Shown piece by piece: positions 1-11,197 of a stretch of DNA of 64,000 nucleotides. Both the position numbers and the translations under genes were made by a program. This DNA comes from Planococcus sp. APC 4015. GTDB lineage: Bacteria > Actinomycetota > Actinomycetes > Actinomycetales > Microbacteriaceae. Every line of letters begins with the position of its first letter. Position 1 is the stretch's first letter. The notes below the pieces were generated by a model, which was not told the DNA's origin, searched no databases, and saw nothing but the letters and a program-made list of their open reading frames with translations. The stretch spans positions 206,341 to 270,340 of the forward strand of contig JASDDH010000001.1 in assembly GCA_030407505.1 (NCBI GenBank). The letters run 5' to 3'.

Positions 1-95
1 GCGACGGGGCACGGGCTGCGGCGGCGGCAGCGGTGTCTGCGTTCGCCTCGGAGATGTGAGAGAATCTTCTGGTTGCCCGCTCAGGCGGGAGACAT

Positions 96-172
96 GGTGG
101 GTATAGCTCAGTTGGTAGAGCGCGGCCTTGTGGTGGCCGATGTCGCGGGTTCGAGCCCCGTTACTCACCCCA
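96..172 (+). tRNA. tRNA-His (GTG anticodon)
   Basis: A complete cloverleaf can be folded. The acceptor arm 97-103 pairs with 162-168, the anticodon arm is 123-127 with 135-139, and the anticodon GTG is at 130-132, which reads His CAC/CAU codons. The T-arm carries the usual GGTTCGA core. An extra G at 96 pairs with C169, which is the G-1:C73 pair that histidyl-tRNA synthetase requires, so the gene encodes G-1 directly. The CCA end (170-172) is also encoded. It lies 25 bases before the metalloprotease start and may share its transcript. Confidence 0.97.
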
Positions 173-197
173 ATTCTTCGCAGTGGTGAGGCACCGT

Positions 198-545
198 ATG
201 GACATGGATGCCGTCTCCTTCGAACAGCTCGTCGTGGACGAGTTGGATCGGTTGCCCGACGACATGGTCGACGGACTCGACAACATCGTGTTCGTCGTCG
301 AAGATCGCCCGGAGGACGGAACCCTCGACCTCCTCGGACTGTACGACGGCTGGGCGCTGACGGAACGCGAGCGCTACGGCACAGGCGAGCTCCCCGACCG
401 CATCATCGTGTACCGCGAGTCCCATCTCGCCGTGTGCGAGACGCTGGATGAGCTGCAGGACGAAGTGCACACGACCCTCGTGCACGAGATCGCACACTTC
501 TACGGCATCGACGATGACCGCCTGCACGAGCTCGGGTGGGCCTGA
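198..545 (+). CDS. Small zincin-like metallopeptidase family protein
   Basis: A 115-residue protein with a HEIAH zinc-binding motif at residues 96-100, followed by GIDDDRLHELG, which matches the HExxH...D arrangement of the bacterial minimal-zincin family (Pfam PF06262, DUF1025 type). Zinc protease activity is inferred from the motif; no substrate is known for the family. I chose ATG 198 because GTGAGG at 185-190 is a reasonable ribosome binding site. A GTG at 183 in frame is possible but sits almost on the tRNA end. The stop overlaps the clpS start (TGATG), so it is coupled to clpS. No signal peptide is visible, so it should be cytoplasmic. Confidence 0.88.
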   Translation: MDMDAVSFEQLVVDELDRLPDDMVDGLDNIVFVVEDRPEDGTLDLLGLYDGWALTERERYGTGELPDRIIVYRESHLAVCETLDELQDEVHTTLVHEIAHFYGIDDDRLHELGWA

Positions 546-844
546 TGGGTGCCCTGGCGTCTCCCGACATCGATCACGCCGTCCACGTCGACGAAGAGGT
601 CGGTCCGTCGCGTCCGTGGCAGACCGTCGTGTGGAACGACCCCGTCAATCTCATGAGCTACGTGGCTCATGTCTTCCGAAGCTACTTCGGTTATTCGCGC
701 CCCGATGCTGAACGACTCATGCTGTCCGTCCACCACGACGGCCACGCCGTCGTCGCCGAGGGCGCGCGGGAGCAGATGGAACTGCACACGCAGGCCATGC
801 ACGACTACGGACTGTGGGCGACGGTCAGGGAGGCACCGAGATGA
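545..844 (+). CDS. clpS: ATP-dependent Clp protease adaptor ClpS
   Basis: A 99-residue protein containing the ClpS core: WQTVVWNDPVNLMSYV (about residues 25-40), then a Y-F-GYS stretch and the VHHDGHAVV segment that forms the N-degron pocket region. ClpS binds the ClpA/ClpC N-domain and delivers proteins with destabilising N-terminal residues to ClpP. ATG 545 overlaps the stop of the upstream gene (TGATG); an in-frame GTG at 536 is an alternative. The stop overlaps the DUF2017 start in ATGA. The clpS-DUF2017 pairing is standard in actinobacteria. Confidence 0.95.
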   Translation: MGALASPDIDHAVHVDEEVGPSRPWQTVVWNDPVNLMSYVAHVFRSYFGYSRPDAERLMLSVHHDGHAVVAEGAREQMELHTQAMHDYGLWATVREAPR

Positions 845-1335
845 ACGACCGGATGATCGTGCTCGAACTCGCACGCATCGAGGGAGGACACCTCGCGGCG
901 CTGGTCACCCAGTTCGCCGAGCTCCTCGACGAATCCACCGACAGTGCCCAGCGCGACCCCGGCATCCTCCGGCTGGTGCCCGACGCCTATTCCGACGACG
1001 CCGAGGCCGCGGCCGAATTCCGATCACTCACTGAGAGCGACCTGATCGGTCGTCGGCAGTCGGATGCCTCGATCGTCCTGGCATCGCTGGCCGGATACCT
1101 CGAGCTGTCCGATGATCCTGACGACCCGGCGCTGGTCGAGTCGGTCGATGTGCGACTGGATGCCGACACGGCCCGGGCATGGCTGAGAACCCTCGCCGCC
1201 ATCCGACTCGTGCTCGCGACGCGGCTGGGCATCGACGACGAAGACGACCACGACGGGGAGGATCCCCGTTTCGGGATCTACGACTGGCTGGGGTACCGGC
1301 TGGACGGGCTCGTGCGAGCTCTCGACGCGGACTGA
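841..1335 (+). CDS. DUF2017 family protein
   Basis: A 164-residue acidic protein of the DUF2017 family, found next to clpS in actinobacteria. Its function is not established; the constant association with clpS suggests a role in, or regulation of, Clp-dependent proteolysis, which is inference. The start at ATG 841 gives the ATGA overlap with clpS; an upstream GTG at 814 would lie deep inside clpS and is less likely. The C-terminal part is very rich in Asp/Glu before a YDWLGYRLDGLVRAL segment. The stop lies 1 base from the end of a convergent gene. Confidence 0.88.
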   Translation: MNDRMIVLELARIEGGHLAALVTQFAELLDESTDSAQRDPGILRLVPDAYSDDAEAAAEFRSLTESDLIGRRQSDASIVLASLAGYLELSDDPDDPALVESVDVRLDADTARAWLRTLAAIRLVLATRLGIDDEDDHDGEDPRFGIYDWLGYRLDGLVRALDAD

Positions 1336-1336
1336 G

Positions 1337-1930
1337 TCACGGCACGTCGTAGACCAGCGACGCGAGTCGGTGCGGGGCATCCCGCTCGATGTGCGCTTCT
1401 TCCTGACCCGCCCAGCGCTCCCAATGCGGCTCGAAGGTCGCACCGTCGCGATCGAGCGCCCGTCGCCGGCGCGACGGCTGTGGGGACTCGAGCCAGACCC
1501 GCACGTCGCCCAGCTTGGCATTCACCGACGTGAGCAGGCCTGAGCCCTCGACGATGAGCGGAAGCGACGGATCGACGGCGTGCGCCTCTGCTGGGGCGCC
1601 GCTGTCCCAGTCCCAGCGCTGCCACACCCCGATCAGACCACGCGCGTGCGGACGCAGGATGAGGTCCCTCGCCGCTTCGACCCCGGCATCGAGACCGTCC
1701 CACCCGGGATAGAGCGAGTCGAGCGCGACGAGTTGCACCCGACCCGTCATCGGCCAGCGCGCGACCAGCCGGCGCGCGAGTGAGGACTTGCCGGCGCCGC
1801 TGCGTCCGTCGATGAGGATGACGGGATTCGTCGCCCCGAGCGCGCCCACGGCGGCGATCACGCCGGTCGCTGCGGCGTCGATCGCGGTCGAGACCGCGTC
1901 GGGTCTACTTCTTGAGGGCCCGGATGACAC
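1337..1930 (-). CDS. P-loop ATP-binding protein, uridine-kinase-like
   Basis: The protein carries a Walker A motif GRSGAGKS (residues 42-49 with the GTG start at 1930), a YPGWDGL segment and a conserved IVEGSGLL strand, as in the uridine kinase/AAA-like P-loop kinases of actinobacteria. The C-terminus has W(E/D)RW and EE-HI-RD motifs seen in those kinases. The phosphate acceptor cannot be told. The start is uncertain: GTG 1930 overlaps the preceding gene by 26 bases, while GTG 1861 (174 aa) would avoid overlap but leaves only a short stretch before the P-loop. Neither has a clear ribosome binding site. It is transcribed after the GerW-like gene. Confidence 0.75.
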   Translation of the reverse strand: MSSGPSRSRPDAVSTAIDAAATGVIAAVGALGATNPVILIDGRSGAGKSSLARRLVARWPMTGRVQLVALDSLYPGWDGLDAGVEAARDLILRPHARGLIGVWQRWDWDSGAPAEAHAVDPSLPLIVEGSGLLTSVNAKLGDVRVWLESPQPSRRRRALDRDGATFEPHWERWAGQEEAHIERDAPHRLASLVYDVP

Positions 1931-2225
1931 GGCTGAGGGCGCGCCCCGCGACCCAGATGAAGGGGATGCCGACGGCGAGGATCGAGACGAGGTTCGGCTC
2001 GAAGCGCAGGTCGTCGCCCTTGCGGATGTACGCGCCGACGGGCACGGCGTAGCCGCCACCCCCGCCTCCGCCGTTGCCCGACTCGTCGGACCCGCCACCG
2101 AACCCCGCCCACGTCAGGGCGACAGGGATCATCGTGATGCCGTTGACGTCATGAGGGTCGCCGTAGGCGCTCTTGACGCCGAGGGATGCGGACTGCTTCG
2201 AAAGCTCGAGTGCGATGTTGGGCAT
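1905..2225 (-). CDS. GerW/YtfJ-like protein
   Basis: A 106-residue protein with a glycine-rich central stretch (GFGGGSDESGNGGGGGGGY) followed by a 'G-x-V-P-V-G' segment and a C-terminal hydrophobic strand (VSILAVGIPFIWVAGRAL). This layout, with an N-terminal segment naming a 'KVYGDP'-like turn (here SAYGDPHDV), resembles the GerW family (sporulation protein YtfJ in Bacillus). Nothing here indicates sporulation, and the actinobacterial members have no known role. ATG 2225 is chosen because a -10-like TACCGT lies exactly 6 bases upstream, suggesting a leaderless mRNA. Confidence 0.75.
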   Translation of the reverse strand: MPNIALELSKQSASLGVKSAYGDPHDVNGITMIPVALTWAGFGGGSDESGNGGGGGGGYAVPVGAYIRKGDDLRFEPNLVSILAVGIPFIWVAGRALSRVIRALKK

Positions 2226-2231
2226 ATCCCC

Positions 2232-2237
2232 ACGGTA
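2232..2237 (-). promoter_or_regulatory. -10 box (TACCGT) of the GerW-like gene
   Basis: TACCGT on the minus strand, with exactly 6 bases to ATG 2225. No good -35 was identified. The same hexamer and spacing recur before the TetR-VOC gene. Confidence 0.4.
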
Positions 2238-2263
2238 CCCGGCCTCGCCGCTCGCGCCCACCC

Positions 2264-3523
2264 TCAGTCCGCGCGCGGTGGGCGCGGACTCGTCGGGATG
2301 GAGCCGCCGCCGCGTCTCTTCCCGAGGAGCGTCGCCCGGGTGACGACGCCCGTGCCGAACTTGGCGGTGGCACCGTCGAGGGCACCTTCTATGCGACGCC
2401 AGTCCTCGTCGTCATCCCACAGCGTGAGGCCGGCGGAGCCCGAGGGCCTGAGCTTCTCAGCACGCACGCCGATCAGACGAACCGGGAGTCGCCGGTCGAC
2501 GGCGGCGAAGAGGTCGTGGGCGGCATCGCCGATTCGCTGACTCACCGCCGTCGGCTCGGGCAGTGTCTGCGACCTGCTGATCGTCGTGAAGTCGGCGAAG
2601 CGCACCTTGATCGCTATCGTCGAGGCCTCCCAGCCGTTCGAGCGCAGACGCGCCCCGACGCGGTCGGCGAGGCGACGCAGCTCGGAGCGCAGGATCGCGG
2701 CGTCGCCGATGTCGTCGTGGAAGGTCTCCTCGTGGCCGATGCTCTTCTCGACGTGCACGGTGTCGACCTCGCGCGCGTCGATCCCCCGCGCCAGGTGCCA
2801 GACGCGATCGCCCATCGCTCGTCCGAGCGCGCGGTCGAGGACGTCGCGCGGTGCGTCGAGGATGTCGGCGACCGTGCGGATCCCGCGTCCCTCGAGTGCC
2901 TCGGAGGCCTTCGGCCCGACTCCCCACAGTGCGCGCACCGAGCGCGGCGCCAGGAAGGCGGCGGTCTCGGCTTCGGGCACGATGAGCAGCCCGTCGGGCT
3001 TGGAGATCGTCGACGCCATCTTCGCGACGTGCTTGGTCGCTGCACCGCCGACCGAGCACGTGAGCCCGGTCGCATCCAGCACGCGCTGTCGCAGCAGTCG
3101 GGCGATCTGTCCCGGGCTCCCCCACAGTCGCCGCGCGCCGCGCACGTCGAGGAACGCCTCGTCGATCGACAGCGGTTCGACCAGCGGGGTGAACTCGCGG
3201 AACACCTGCATGACCTGAGCCGACAGAGTGAGGTAGCGGTCGAAGTGCGGCAGCACCACGATCGCGGTGGGACACAGCCTCAGAGCCTGCCCGACCGGCA
3301 TGGCAGAGCGCACGCCGAAGCGGCGTGCCTCGTAGGACGCGCTCGAGACGACCGACCGACTGTCGGGCGCGCCGACGATGATCGGCTTTCCCCGGAGCGA
3401 CGGATCGTCGAGCACCTCCACCGAGGCGTAGAAGGCATCCATGTCGACGTGCAGGATGCCGGCCCCCGTGTCATCGGCGCCCTCTGCCGAGACGATCCGC
3501 CCCGTGCCGTCGCCGCGTCCCAT
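2264..3523 (-). CDS. dinB: DNA polymerase IV
   Basis: A 419-residue Y-family translesion polymerase. The catalytic motifs are intact: HVDMDAFYASVE near residues 25-36 and SIDEAFLDV near 119-127, supplying the acidic metal ligands. The thumb/HhH region (GVGPKASEALEGRGI) and the little-finger domain (C-terminal half) follow. It performs error-prone, non-replicative synthesis past lesions. ATG 3523 is preceded by GAGAAT with 6 bases between, so the mRNA may be leaderless. No complete LexA operator was seen upstream. It is separated from gatB by a hairpin. Confidence 0.95.
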   Translation of the reverse strand: MGRGDGTGRIVSAEGADDTGAGILHVDMDAFYASVEVLDDPSLRGKPIIVGAPDSRSVVSSASYEARRFGVRSAMPVGQALRLCPTAIVVLPHFDRYLTLSAQVMQVFREFTPLVEPLSIDEAFLDVRGARRLWGSPGQIARLLRQRVLDATGLTCSVGGAATKHVAKMASTISKPDGLLIVPEAETAAFLAPRSVRALWGVGPKASEALEGRGIRTVADILDAPRDVLDRALGRAMGDRVWHLARGIDAREVDTVHVEKSIGHEETFHDDIGDAAILRSELRRLADRVGARLRSNGWEASTIAIKVRFADFTTISRSQTLPEPTAVSQRIGDAAHDLFAAVDRRLPVRLIGVRAEKLRPSGSAGLTLWDDDEDWRRIEGALDGATAKFGTGVVTRATLLGKRRGGGSIPTSPRPPRAD

Positions 3524-3529
3524 GGTTCG

Positions 3530-3535
3530 ATTCTC
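3530..3535 (-). promoter_or_regulatory. -10 box (GAGAAT) of dinB
   Basis: GAGAAT lies 6 bases before ATG 3523, the same geometry as several other genes of the window. The match to TATAAT is 4 of 6, and no -35 is evident. Confidence 0.35.
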
Positions 3536-3652
3536 CCCCGCCCCACCGACATCGCCGGCCGTGAGACGTCAGCCGGTCGGCGAGACGGCGCCGTGTTCGT
3601 CCCGTCTCCTCGTGCGGGTGCTGTCTTGCGGCCCGCTGGAACCCGAGCGGAG

Positions 3653-3675
3653 CCGTCTGCGCTCAGCGCAGACGG
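3653..3675 (-). terminator. Hairpin after gatB
   Basis: A perfect 10-bp inverted repeat, CCGTCTGCGC / GCGCAGACGG, with a 3-base loop, starting 7 bases after the gatB stop. There is no U-run, which is common for actinobacterial terminators. It would end the gatCAB transcript before dinB. Confidence 0.75.
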
Positions 3676-3682
3676 ACGGCCC

Positions 3683-5197
3683 CTACTGGGCCGCGCGCTC
3701 CAGCACGAGCTCCCGGACGCGCGCGGCGTCGGCCTGGCCCCGCATGGCCTTCATGACCGCGCCGATGACCGCTCCGGCGGCCTGCACCTTGCCGTCGCGG
3801 ATCTTCGCCAGGACGTCGGGCTGCGAGGCCAGCGCATCGTCGATCGCCGCGATGAGCGCGCCGTCGTCCGACACCACGGCCAGGCCGCGCGCGTCCACGA
3901 TCTGCTGGGGCGTGCCCTCGCCCGCGACCATGCCCTCGAGCACCTGGCGCGCGAGCTTGTCGGTGAGCGTCCCGGCGTCGACCAGCTTCTGCAGTTCGGC
4001 CACGGCCGCGGGCTCGACGAGCTCGGCGGGCTCCTTGCCCTGCAGATTCGCGACGCGCGACAGTTCGCCCGTCCACCACTTGCGGGCGGAGGCGGGGGAC
4101 GCCCCGGCCGCGACGGTCGCTTCGACCTCGGCGAGCAGACCGCTGTTGACGACGTCCTGCAGCTCGAGGTCCGTGAAGCCCCAGTCGCCCTTCAGACGGC
4201 GCCGGCGTGCGGCGGGCGGTTCGGGCAGTGCCGCGCGCAGCTCTTCGATCAGCTCGAGGCTGGGCGCGACCGGCAGGAGGTCGGGCTCCGGGAAGTACCG
4301 GTAGTCGTCGGCATCCGACTTCGGGCGACCGGGCGACGTGCGACCGGTGTCTTCGTGCCAGTGCCGGGTCTCCTGGGTGATCGTGCCGCCGGCGGCGAGG
4401 ATCGCGGCCTGTCGCTGGATCTCGTAGCGCACGGCCCGCTCGACGGAGCGCATCGAGTTGACGTTCTTCGTCTCGGTGCGCGTGCCGAGCTTCTCCTGGC
4501 CGCGCGGGCGCAGCGACACGTTCGCGTCGCAGCGCAGGTTTCCGCGCTCCATGCGGGCCTCCGAGATGCCGAGCGAGATCACGATGTCGCGGATCGTCGC
4601 CACATAGGCCTTGGCGATCTCGGGCGCGCGGTGCTCCGTTCCGAAGATGGGCTTGGTGACGATCTCCACGAGAGGGACGCCCGCACGGTTGTAGTCCACC
4701 AGCGAGTACTCGGCGCCCTGGATGCGGCCGGTCGCGCCGCCGACGTGCGTCAGCTTGCCCGCATCCTCTTCCATGTGCGCGCGCTCGATCGGCACGGTGA
4801 TGATCTCGCCGCCGGCGAGTTCGATGTCGACCGACCCCTCGAAGGCGATGGGCTCGTCGTACTGCGAGATCTGGTAGTTCTTGCCGAGATCCGGGTAGAA
4901 GTAGTTCTTGCGGGCGAAGCGGCTGGACGGGGCGATCGAGCAGCCGAGGGCGAGTCCGAGGCTGATGGAGTACCGCACCGCCGTCTCGTTCACCACCGGA
5001 AGCGATCCCGGAAGACCCATGTCGACGGCCGCGACGAGCGTGTTCGGCGCCGCATCGTGGTTCGCCGAGTTCGCCGGGTTCGCCGCCGCCGAGAACATCT
5101 TGGTCGCGGTGTTCAGCTCGACGTGCACTTCGAATCCGAGCACCGGCTCGAACAGTTCGAGCGCCTTGTCGAAGTCCATCAGGGCGTCCTTGGCCAT
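3683..5197 (-). CDS. gatB: Asp/Glu-tRNA amidotransferase subunit B
   Basis: A 504-residue GatB. The N-terminal cradle domain carries [16 protein letters not shown] (about residues 21-36), and the C-terminal tail domain ends in an alpha-helical YqeY-like region with the (VM)KAMRGQAD segment. GatB activates mischarged Glu-tRNA(Gln) or Asp-tRNA(Asn) by phosphorylation and receives ammonia from GatA. The gene overlaps gatA by one base (TGATG), so the two are translationally coupled. It is the last gene of the operon. Confidence 0.97.
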   Translation of the reverse strand: MAKDALMDFDKALELFEPVLGFEVHVELNTATKMFSAAANPANSANHDAAPNTLVAAVDMGLPGSLPVVNETAVRYSISLGLALGCSIAPSSRFARKNYFYPDLGKNYQISQYDEPIAFEGSVDIELAGGEIITVPIERAHMEEDAGKLTHVGGATGRIQGAEYSLVDYNRAGVPLVEIVTKPIFGTEHRAPEIAKAYVATIRDIVISLGISEARMERGNLRCDANVSLRPRGQEKLGTRTETKNVNSMRSVERAVRYEIQRQAAILAAGGTITQETRHWHEDTGRTSPGRPKSDADDYRYFPEPDLLPVAPSLELIEELRAALPEPPAARRRRLKGDWGFTDLELQDVVNSGLLAEVEATVAAGASPASARKWWTGELSRVANLQGKEPAELVEPAAVAELQKLVDAGTLTDKLARQVLEGMVAGEGTPQQIVDARGLAVVSDDGALIAAIDDALASQPDVLAKIRDGKVQAAGAVIGAVMKAMRGQADAARVRELVLERAAQ

Positions 5198-6750
5198 CAG
5201 CGTGCCTCTCCCGTCGGTCCCTGCGCTTCGACAGGCTCAGCGACCGCTCCGAGGATCGGTGCGCGGTCGAGGAGCGGTGCCCCCCACTGGTCGACGAGCA
5301 GCGCCTCGAGCGCCGCGCCGACCCGGTACAGGCGGGCGTCCTCGCGAGCGGGTGCGAGGAACTGGATGCCGACGGGCAGCCCGTCTTCGGCCGCGAGTCC
5401 CGACGGGATCGAGATGCCGGGCACCCCGGCGAGGTTCGCCGGGATCGTCGTGACGTCATTGAGGTACATCTGCAGCGGATCGTCGATCTTCTCGCCCAGG
5501 CGGAACGCCGTCGTCGGTGCCGACGGCGTCGCGATCACGTCGACCTTCGCGAACGCCTCGTCGAAGTCGCGCTGGATGAGCGTGCGCACCTTCTGCGCCG
5601 AACCGTAGTAGGCGTCGTAGTAGCCGGCCGACAGGGCATAGGTACCCAGGATGATGCGGCGCTTGACTTCGTCTCCGAAGCCGGCCTCGCGGGTCGCGGC
5701 CATGACCTCTTCGACGGTCGCCGAGGCGTGCGGGGTGACCCTCATGCCGAAGCGCACCGAGTCGAACTTGGCCAGGTTGCTGGACGCCTCGGCCGGGAGG
5801 ATCAGGTAGTAGGCGGCGACGCCGTACTCGAAGTGCGGTGCGCTGATCTCGACGATCTCGGCCCCGTGTGCTTCCATCGTCGCCAGTGCCTCGCGGAACG
5901 ACGCGGACACCCCGGACTGGAATCCGCTGTCGGGGAGCTCGCGGATGACTCCGACCCTGAGGCCCTTTAGCACGTCGCCGCGGGCGCCGTCCCGCGCGGC
6001 ATCCGCGAAGGACGGCCACGCATCGGTGAGCGACGTCGAGTCGTGGCGGTCGTGACCGCCGATCACGTCGTGCAGCAGCCCGGCGTCGAGCACCGTGCGC
6101 GTGACCGGGCCGACCTGGTCGAGCGACGATGCCAGCGCGATCGCGCCGTAGCGGCTGACGCCCCCGTAGGTCGGCTTGAGTCCGACGGTGCCGGTCACAT
6201 GCGCGGGCTGGCGGATCGAGCCGCCGGTGTCCGAACCGAGCGCGAGAGGCGCCTCGAAAGCGGCGACGGCCGCGGCCGACCCGCCGCCCGAACCACCGGG
6301 GATGCGATCCAGGTCCCACGGATTGTGCGTCGGTCCGTACGCGGAGTGCTCGGTGGACGAGCCCATCGCGAATTCGTCCATGTTGGTCTTGCCCAGCGGC
6401 ACCAGCCCCGCGGCGCGTGATCGTGCCACGACGGTCGCGTCGTAGGGCGACATGTAGCCCTCGAGGATGCGGGAGCCGCTCGTCGACGGCATGTCGGTCG
6501 TGACGAGGACGTCCTTGATCGCGAGGGGGACCCCGGCCACCGGGCCGAGGGTCTCGCCCGCCGCACGGCGCCGGTCGATGTCGGCGGCGACGTGGAGCGC
6601 GTTGCTCGACACGTGCAGGAACGCGTGGACGTCCGCGTCGACGGCTTCTATGCGGTCGAGGTGGGCCTGGGTGGCTTCGACACTGGACACCTCGCCCGAG
6701 GCGAGCTTGTCGGCGAGTTCTGCGGCGCTGAGCCGGATGAGGTCGCTCAC
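5197..6750 (-). CDS. gatA: Asp/Glu-tRNA amidotransferase subunit A
   Basis: A 517-residue amidase-signature protein. The Ser-cis-Ser-Lys triad can be read: K79 in PLAIKD, S154 in PGGSGGGS and S178 in GSDTGGS, the same numbering as in characterised GatA proteins. It hydrolyses glutamine and channels ammonia to GatB. The start overlaps the gatC stop (ATGA). The extreme C-terminus ([11 protein letters not shown]) is encoded by a repeat element at 5225-5245 and is probably not part of the conserved fold. Confidence 0.97.
   Translation of the reverse strand: MSDLIRLSAAELADKLASGEVSSVEATQAHLDRIEAVDADVHAFLHVSSNALHVAADIDRRRAAGETLGPVAGVPLAIKDVLVTTDMPSTSGSRILEGYMSPYDATVVARSRAAGLVPLGKTNMDEFAMGSSTEHSAYGPTHNPWDLDRIPGGSGGGSAAAVAAFEAPLALGSDTGGSIRQPAHVTGTVGLKPTYGGVSRYGAIALASSLDQVGPVTRTVLDAGLLHDVIGGHDRHDSTSLTDAWPSFADAARDGARGDVLKGLRVGVIRELPDSGFQSGVSASFREALATMEAHGAEIVEISAPHFEYGVAAYYLILPAEASSNLAKFDSVRFGMRVTPHASATVEEVMAATREAGFGDEVKRRIILGTYALSAGYYDAYYGSAQKVRTLIQRDFDEAFAKVDVIATPSAPTTAFRLGEKIDDPLQMYLNDVTTIPANLAGVPGISIPSGLAAEDGLPVGIQFLAPAREDARLYRVGAALEALLVDQWGAPLLDRAPILGAVAEPVEAQGPTGEAR
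5225..5245. repeat. REP-like repeat inside the 3' end of gatA
   Basis: The 21 bases from 5225 to 5245 contain CTTCGACAGGCTCAGCGACC, an intergenic repeat I recognise from many actinobacterial genomes. Here it lies in frame within the last 20 codons of gatA, where it encodes AVAEPVEA. Only one copy was noticed in the window. Confidence 0.6.
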
Positions 6751-7046
6751 TGCTCCTCCCCCAGGATCGCCGTCACGCGGAATCGGCCGTCCGCGGCATC
6801 CGGAGCATTCTGCAGCACCTGCTCGGTCGTCAGCAGATCGCCGGGCACATCGGCCCGGAAGATGTTCTGGAGCGGGATCGGGTGGCTCGTCGCGACGACG
6901 TCGGGCGTTGCCACCTGCGACACCTTCGCGATGTTGTCGACGATGGCGTCGAGCTGACCGGTGAGGAGCTCGACCTCCTCGTCCGAGAGCTGGATCCGGG
7001 CGAGCACGCCGAGATGGCGCACGAGATCAGGGGTGATTTCCGACAC
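6747..7046 (-). CDS. gatC: Asp/Glu-tRNA amidotransferase subunit C
   Basis: A 99-residue GatC, the small subunit that wraps around the GatA-GatB interface. The N-terminal [20 protein letters not shown] helix and the central P(I/L)[11 protein letters not shown] segment are typical. It starts with GTG 7046, 6 bases after TAGGAT, and its stop overlaps the gatA start. It is the first gene of gatCAB and lies divergently from the acyl-CoA ligase gene. Confidence 0.95.
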   Translation of the reverse strand: MSEITPDLVRHLGVLARIQLSDEEVELLTGQLDAIVDNIAKVSQVATPDVVATSHPIPLQNIFRADVPGDLLTTEQVLQNAPDAADGRFRVTAILGEEQ

Positions 7047-7052
7047 ACCCCC

Positions 7053-7058
7053 ATCCTA
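7053..7058 (-). promoter_or_regulatory. -10 box (TAGGAT) of gatCAB
   Basis: TAGGAT followed by 6 bases and the GTG start of gatC. Transcription would start at or next to the start codon, giving a leaderless operon mRNA. No convincing -35 box is present at the 17-base spacing. Confidence 0.5.
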
Positions 7059-7089
7059 CGAGCGCCCGCCCCCGAGACCGGACCGTCAG

Positions 7090-7095
7090 TAGGCT
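7090..7095 (+). promoter_or_regulatory. -10 box (TAGGCT) of the acyl-CoA ligase gene
   Basis: TAGGCT with 7 bases to GTG 7103. There is no ribosome binding site in between, which fits a leaderless mRNA. It is back-to-back with the gatC promoter. Confidence 0.45.
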
Positions 7096-7102
7096 GTGCA
7101 CC

Positions 7103-8806
7103 GTGACGACGACGTATGACCCCCCGCGGCCGTGGATCGCCAGCTATGCCCAGGGAGTGCCGCACGAGCTCGATCCCGTCTCGGGTTCGCTCGTGGACAT
7201 CGTCGATGCGTCGGCGCGGGAGTACCCGGATGCCGTGGCCCTGCAGTTCTTCGGACGCGAGACGAGCTACCGCCGCCTGCACGAGCAGATCGCGCGCGCG
7301 GCCGCCGGGCTCGCGGCGCAGGGGGTGAAGGCGGGAGACCCCGTCGCCCTCGTGCTGCCCAACTGTCCGCAGCACATCGTCGCCTTCTACGCCATCCTGC
7401 GGTTGGGCGCCGTCGTCGTCGAGCACAACCCGCTCTACACGCCGCGCGAGCTGCGCAAGCAGTTCGAAGACCACGGCGCGAAGCACGCGATCGTGTGGTC
7501 CAAGGTCGTGGGAACGGTTCAGGAGTTCCCCGCCGACCTCGCGGTCAGCACCGTGATCTCGGTCGACATCACGCGGGCGATGCCGCTGAAGACCCGGTTC
7601 GCGCTGACGCTCCCGATCGCGAAGGCCCGCGAGGCCCGCACGGCCCTGCACGAGCGGGTGAGCGGCACGGTGCCGTGGGAGCAGATCGTCGGCTCGAACG
7701 CGCTGCCCGAGACGCACCCGAAGCCGTCCACCGACGACCTCGCGCTCATCCAGTACACGAGCGGCACGACCGGAACCCCGAAGGGCGCATCGCTCACGCA
7801 TCGCAACCTGCTCTCGAACGCCGCGCAGGCGCGCGCGTGGGTTCCGTCGATCGTGCGCGGTCCGGGATGCGTCGTCTACGCCGTGCTGCCGATGTTCCAC
7901 GCCTACGGGCTCACGCTCTGCCTGACATTCGCGATGTCGATGGGCGCGCGACTCGTGCTGTTCCCACGCTTCGACCCCGACATGGTGCTCGAGGTCGTGA
8001 AGAAGCATCCGGCGACGTTCCTCCCGCTCGTTCCGCCGATCGCCGACCGACTCCTGAAAGCCGCGAACGAGAAGGGCGTGTCGCTGGCGGGCACCGAGGT
8101 GGCGATCTCGGGCGCGATGGCGCTTCCGCACGAGCTCGTGGTGCCCTTCGAGGCCGCGACCGGCGGGTTCCTCGTCGAGGGCTACGGCCTCAGCGAGACC
8201 TCACCGGTGCTGATGGCCAATCCCGTCGCCGACAACCGGGTGCCGGGCACCGTCGGCCTGCCGCTGCCGAGCACGGAGTGCCGGGTCGTCGACCCGGACG
8301 ACCCCACCGTGGACGTGCCCGCCGGCGAACGCGGCGAACTGGTCGTCCGCGGACCCCAGGTGTTCGGCGGCTACTACGGCAAGCCCGAAGAGACCCAGCG
8401 CTCGTTCGTGGACGGCTGGTACCGCACCGGCGACATCGTGCAGATCGACGACGCCGGCTTCGTGCGGATCGTGGACCGCATCAAGGAGCTCATCATCACG
8501 GGCGGATTCAACGTCGCACCCACCGAAGTCGAGAACGCTCTGCGGCAGCACCCCGACGTGGCGGACGCCGCGGTGGTCGGTCTCCCGAGCGAGCACTCGG
8601 GTGAAGAGGTCGTGGCGGCGATCGTGGTGGACGGCGACACGGATGTCGACGTCGAGGCGATCCGCGAGCACGTGCGCAGCATCCTGACGCCGTACAAGGT
8701 GCCTCGCAGGATCTTCGTGGTCGATGAACTGCCGAAGTCGCTGATCGGCAAGGTGCTGAGACGTCAGGTACGCGACCGGCTGCTGACCCTCACGACCGGC
8801 GGCTGA
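7103..8806 (+). CDS. Long-chain fatty acid-CoA ligase (AMP-binding)
   Basis: A 567-residue member of the ANL adenylating family. The P-loop YTSGTTGTPKGASLTHRN lies about one third into the protein, the GYGLSETSP motif and the YRTGD motif follow, and the C-terminal lid ends with the catalytic lysine region (SLIGKVLRR). It would activate a fatty acid to acyl-AMP and then to acyl-CoA in the cytoplasm. The chain length cannot be read from the sequence. FadD is the likely name, but related aryl- or medium-chain ligases look similar. It stands alone between divergent gatC and convergent ligA. Confidence 0.88.
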   Translation: MTTTYDPPRPWIASYAQGVPHELDPVSGSLVDIVDASAREYPDAVALQFFGRETSYRRLHEQIARAAAGLAAQGVKAGDPVALVLPNCPQHIVAFYAILRLGAVVVEHNPLYTPRELRKQFEDHGAKHAIVWSKVVGTVQEFPADLAVSTVISVDITRAMPLKTRFALTLPIAKAREARTALHERVSGTVPWEQIVGSNALPETHPKPSTDDLALIQYTSGTTGTPKGASLTHRNLLSNAAQARAWVPSIVRGPGCVVYAVLPMFHAYGLTLCLTFAMSMGARLVLFPRFDPDMVLEVVKKHPATFLPLVPPIADRLLKAANEKGVSLAGTEVAISGAMALPHELVVPFEAATGGFLVEGYGLSETSPVLMANPVADNRVPGTVGLPLPSTECRVVDPDDPTVDVPAGERGELVVRGPQVFGGYYGKPEETQRSFVDGWYRTGDIVQIDDAGFVRIVDRIKELIITGGFNVAPTEVENALRQHPDVADAAVVGLPSEHSGEEVVAAIVVDGDTDVDVEAIREHVRSILTPYKVPRRIFVVDELPKSLIGKVLRRQVRDRLLTLTTGG

Positions 8807-8811
8807 CCCCC

Positions 8812-8824
8812 GGCGCCGAGCGCC
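8812..8824. terminator. Short hairpin between convergent genes
   Basis: GGCGC, a 3-base loop, and GCGCC form a short stem in the 19-base gap between the acyl-CoA ligase and ligA stops. It could act in both directions; the stem is short and has no U-run. Confidence 0.35.
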
Positions 8825-8825
8825 T

Positions 8826-11177
<2,352 letters not shown>

Positions 11178-11197
11178 CGAACGGCCGCGGACACGCG

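Noticed and set aside
3524..3545. LexA-type operator upstream of dinB
   Set aside because: Only a half-site (TCGAAC) was seen at the start, not the full inverted repeat.
2186..5608. Long open frame (over 1100 codons) on the plus strand opposite dinB and gatB
   Set aside because: It is antisense to clear gatB and dinB coding sequence, has no family motifs, and reads as Arg/Asp-rich random composition typical of GC-rich shadow frames.
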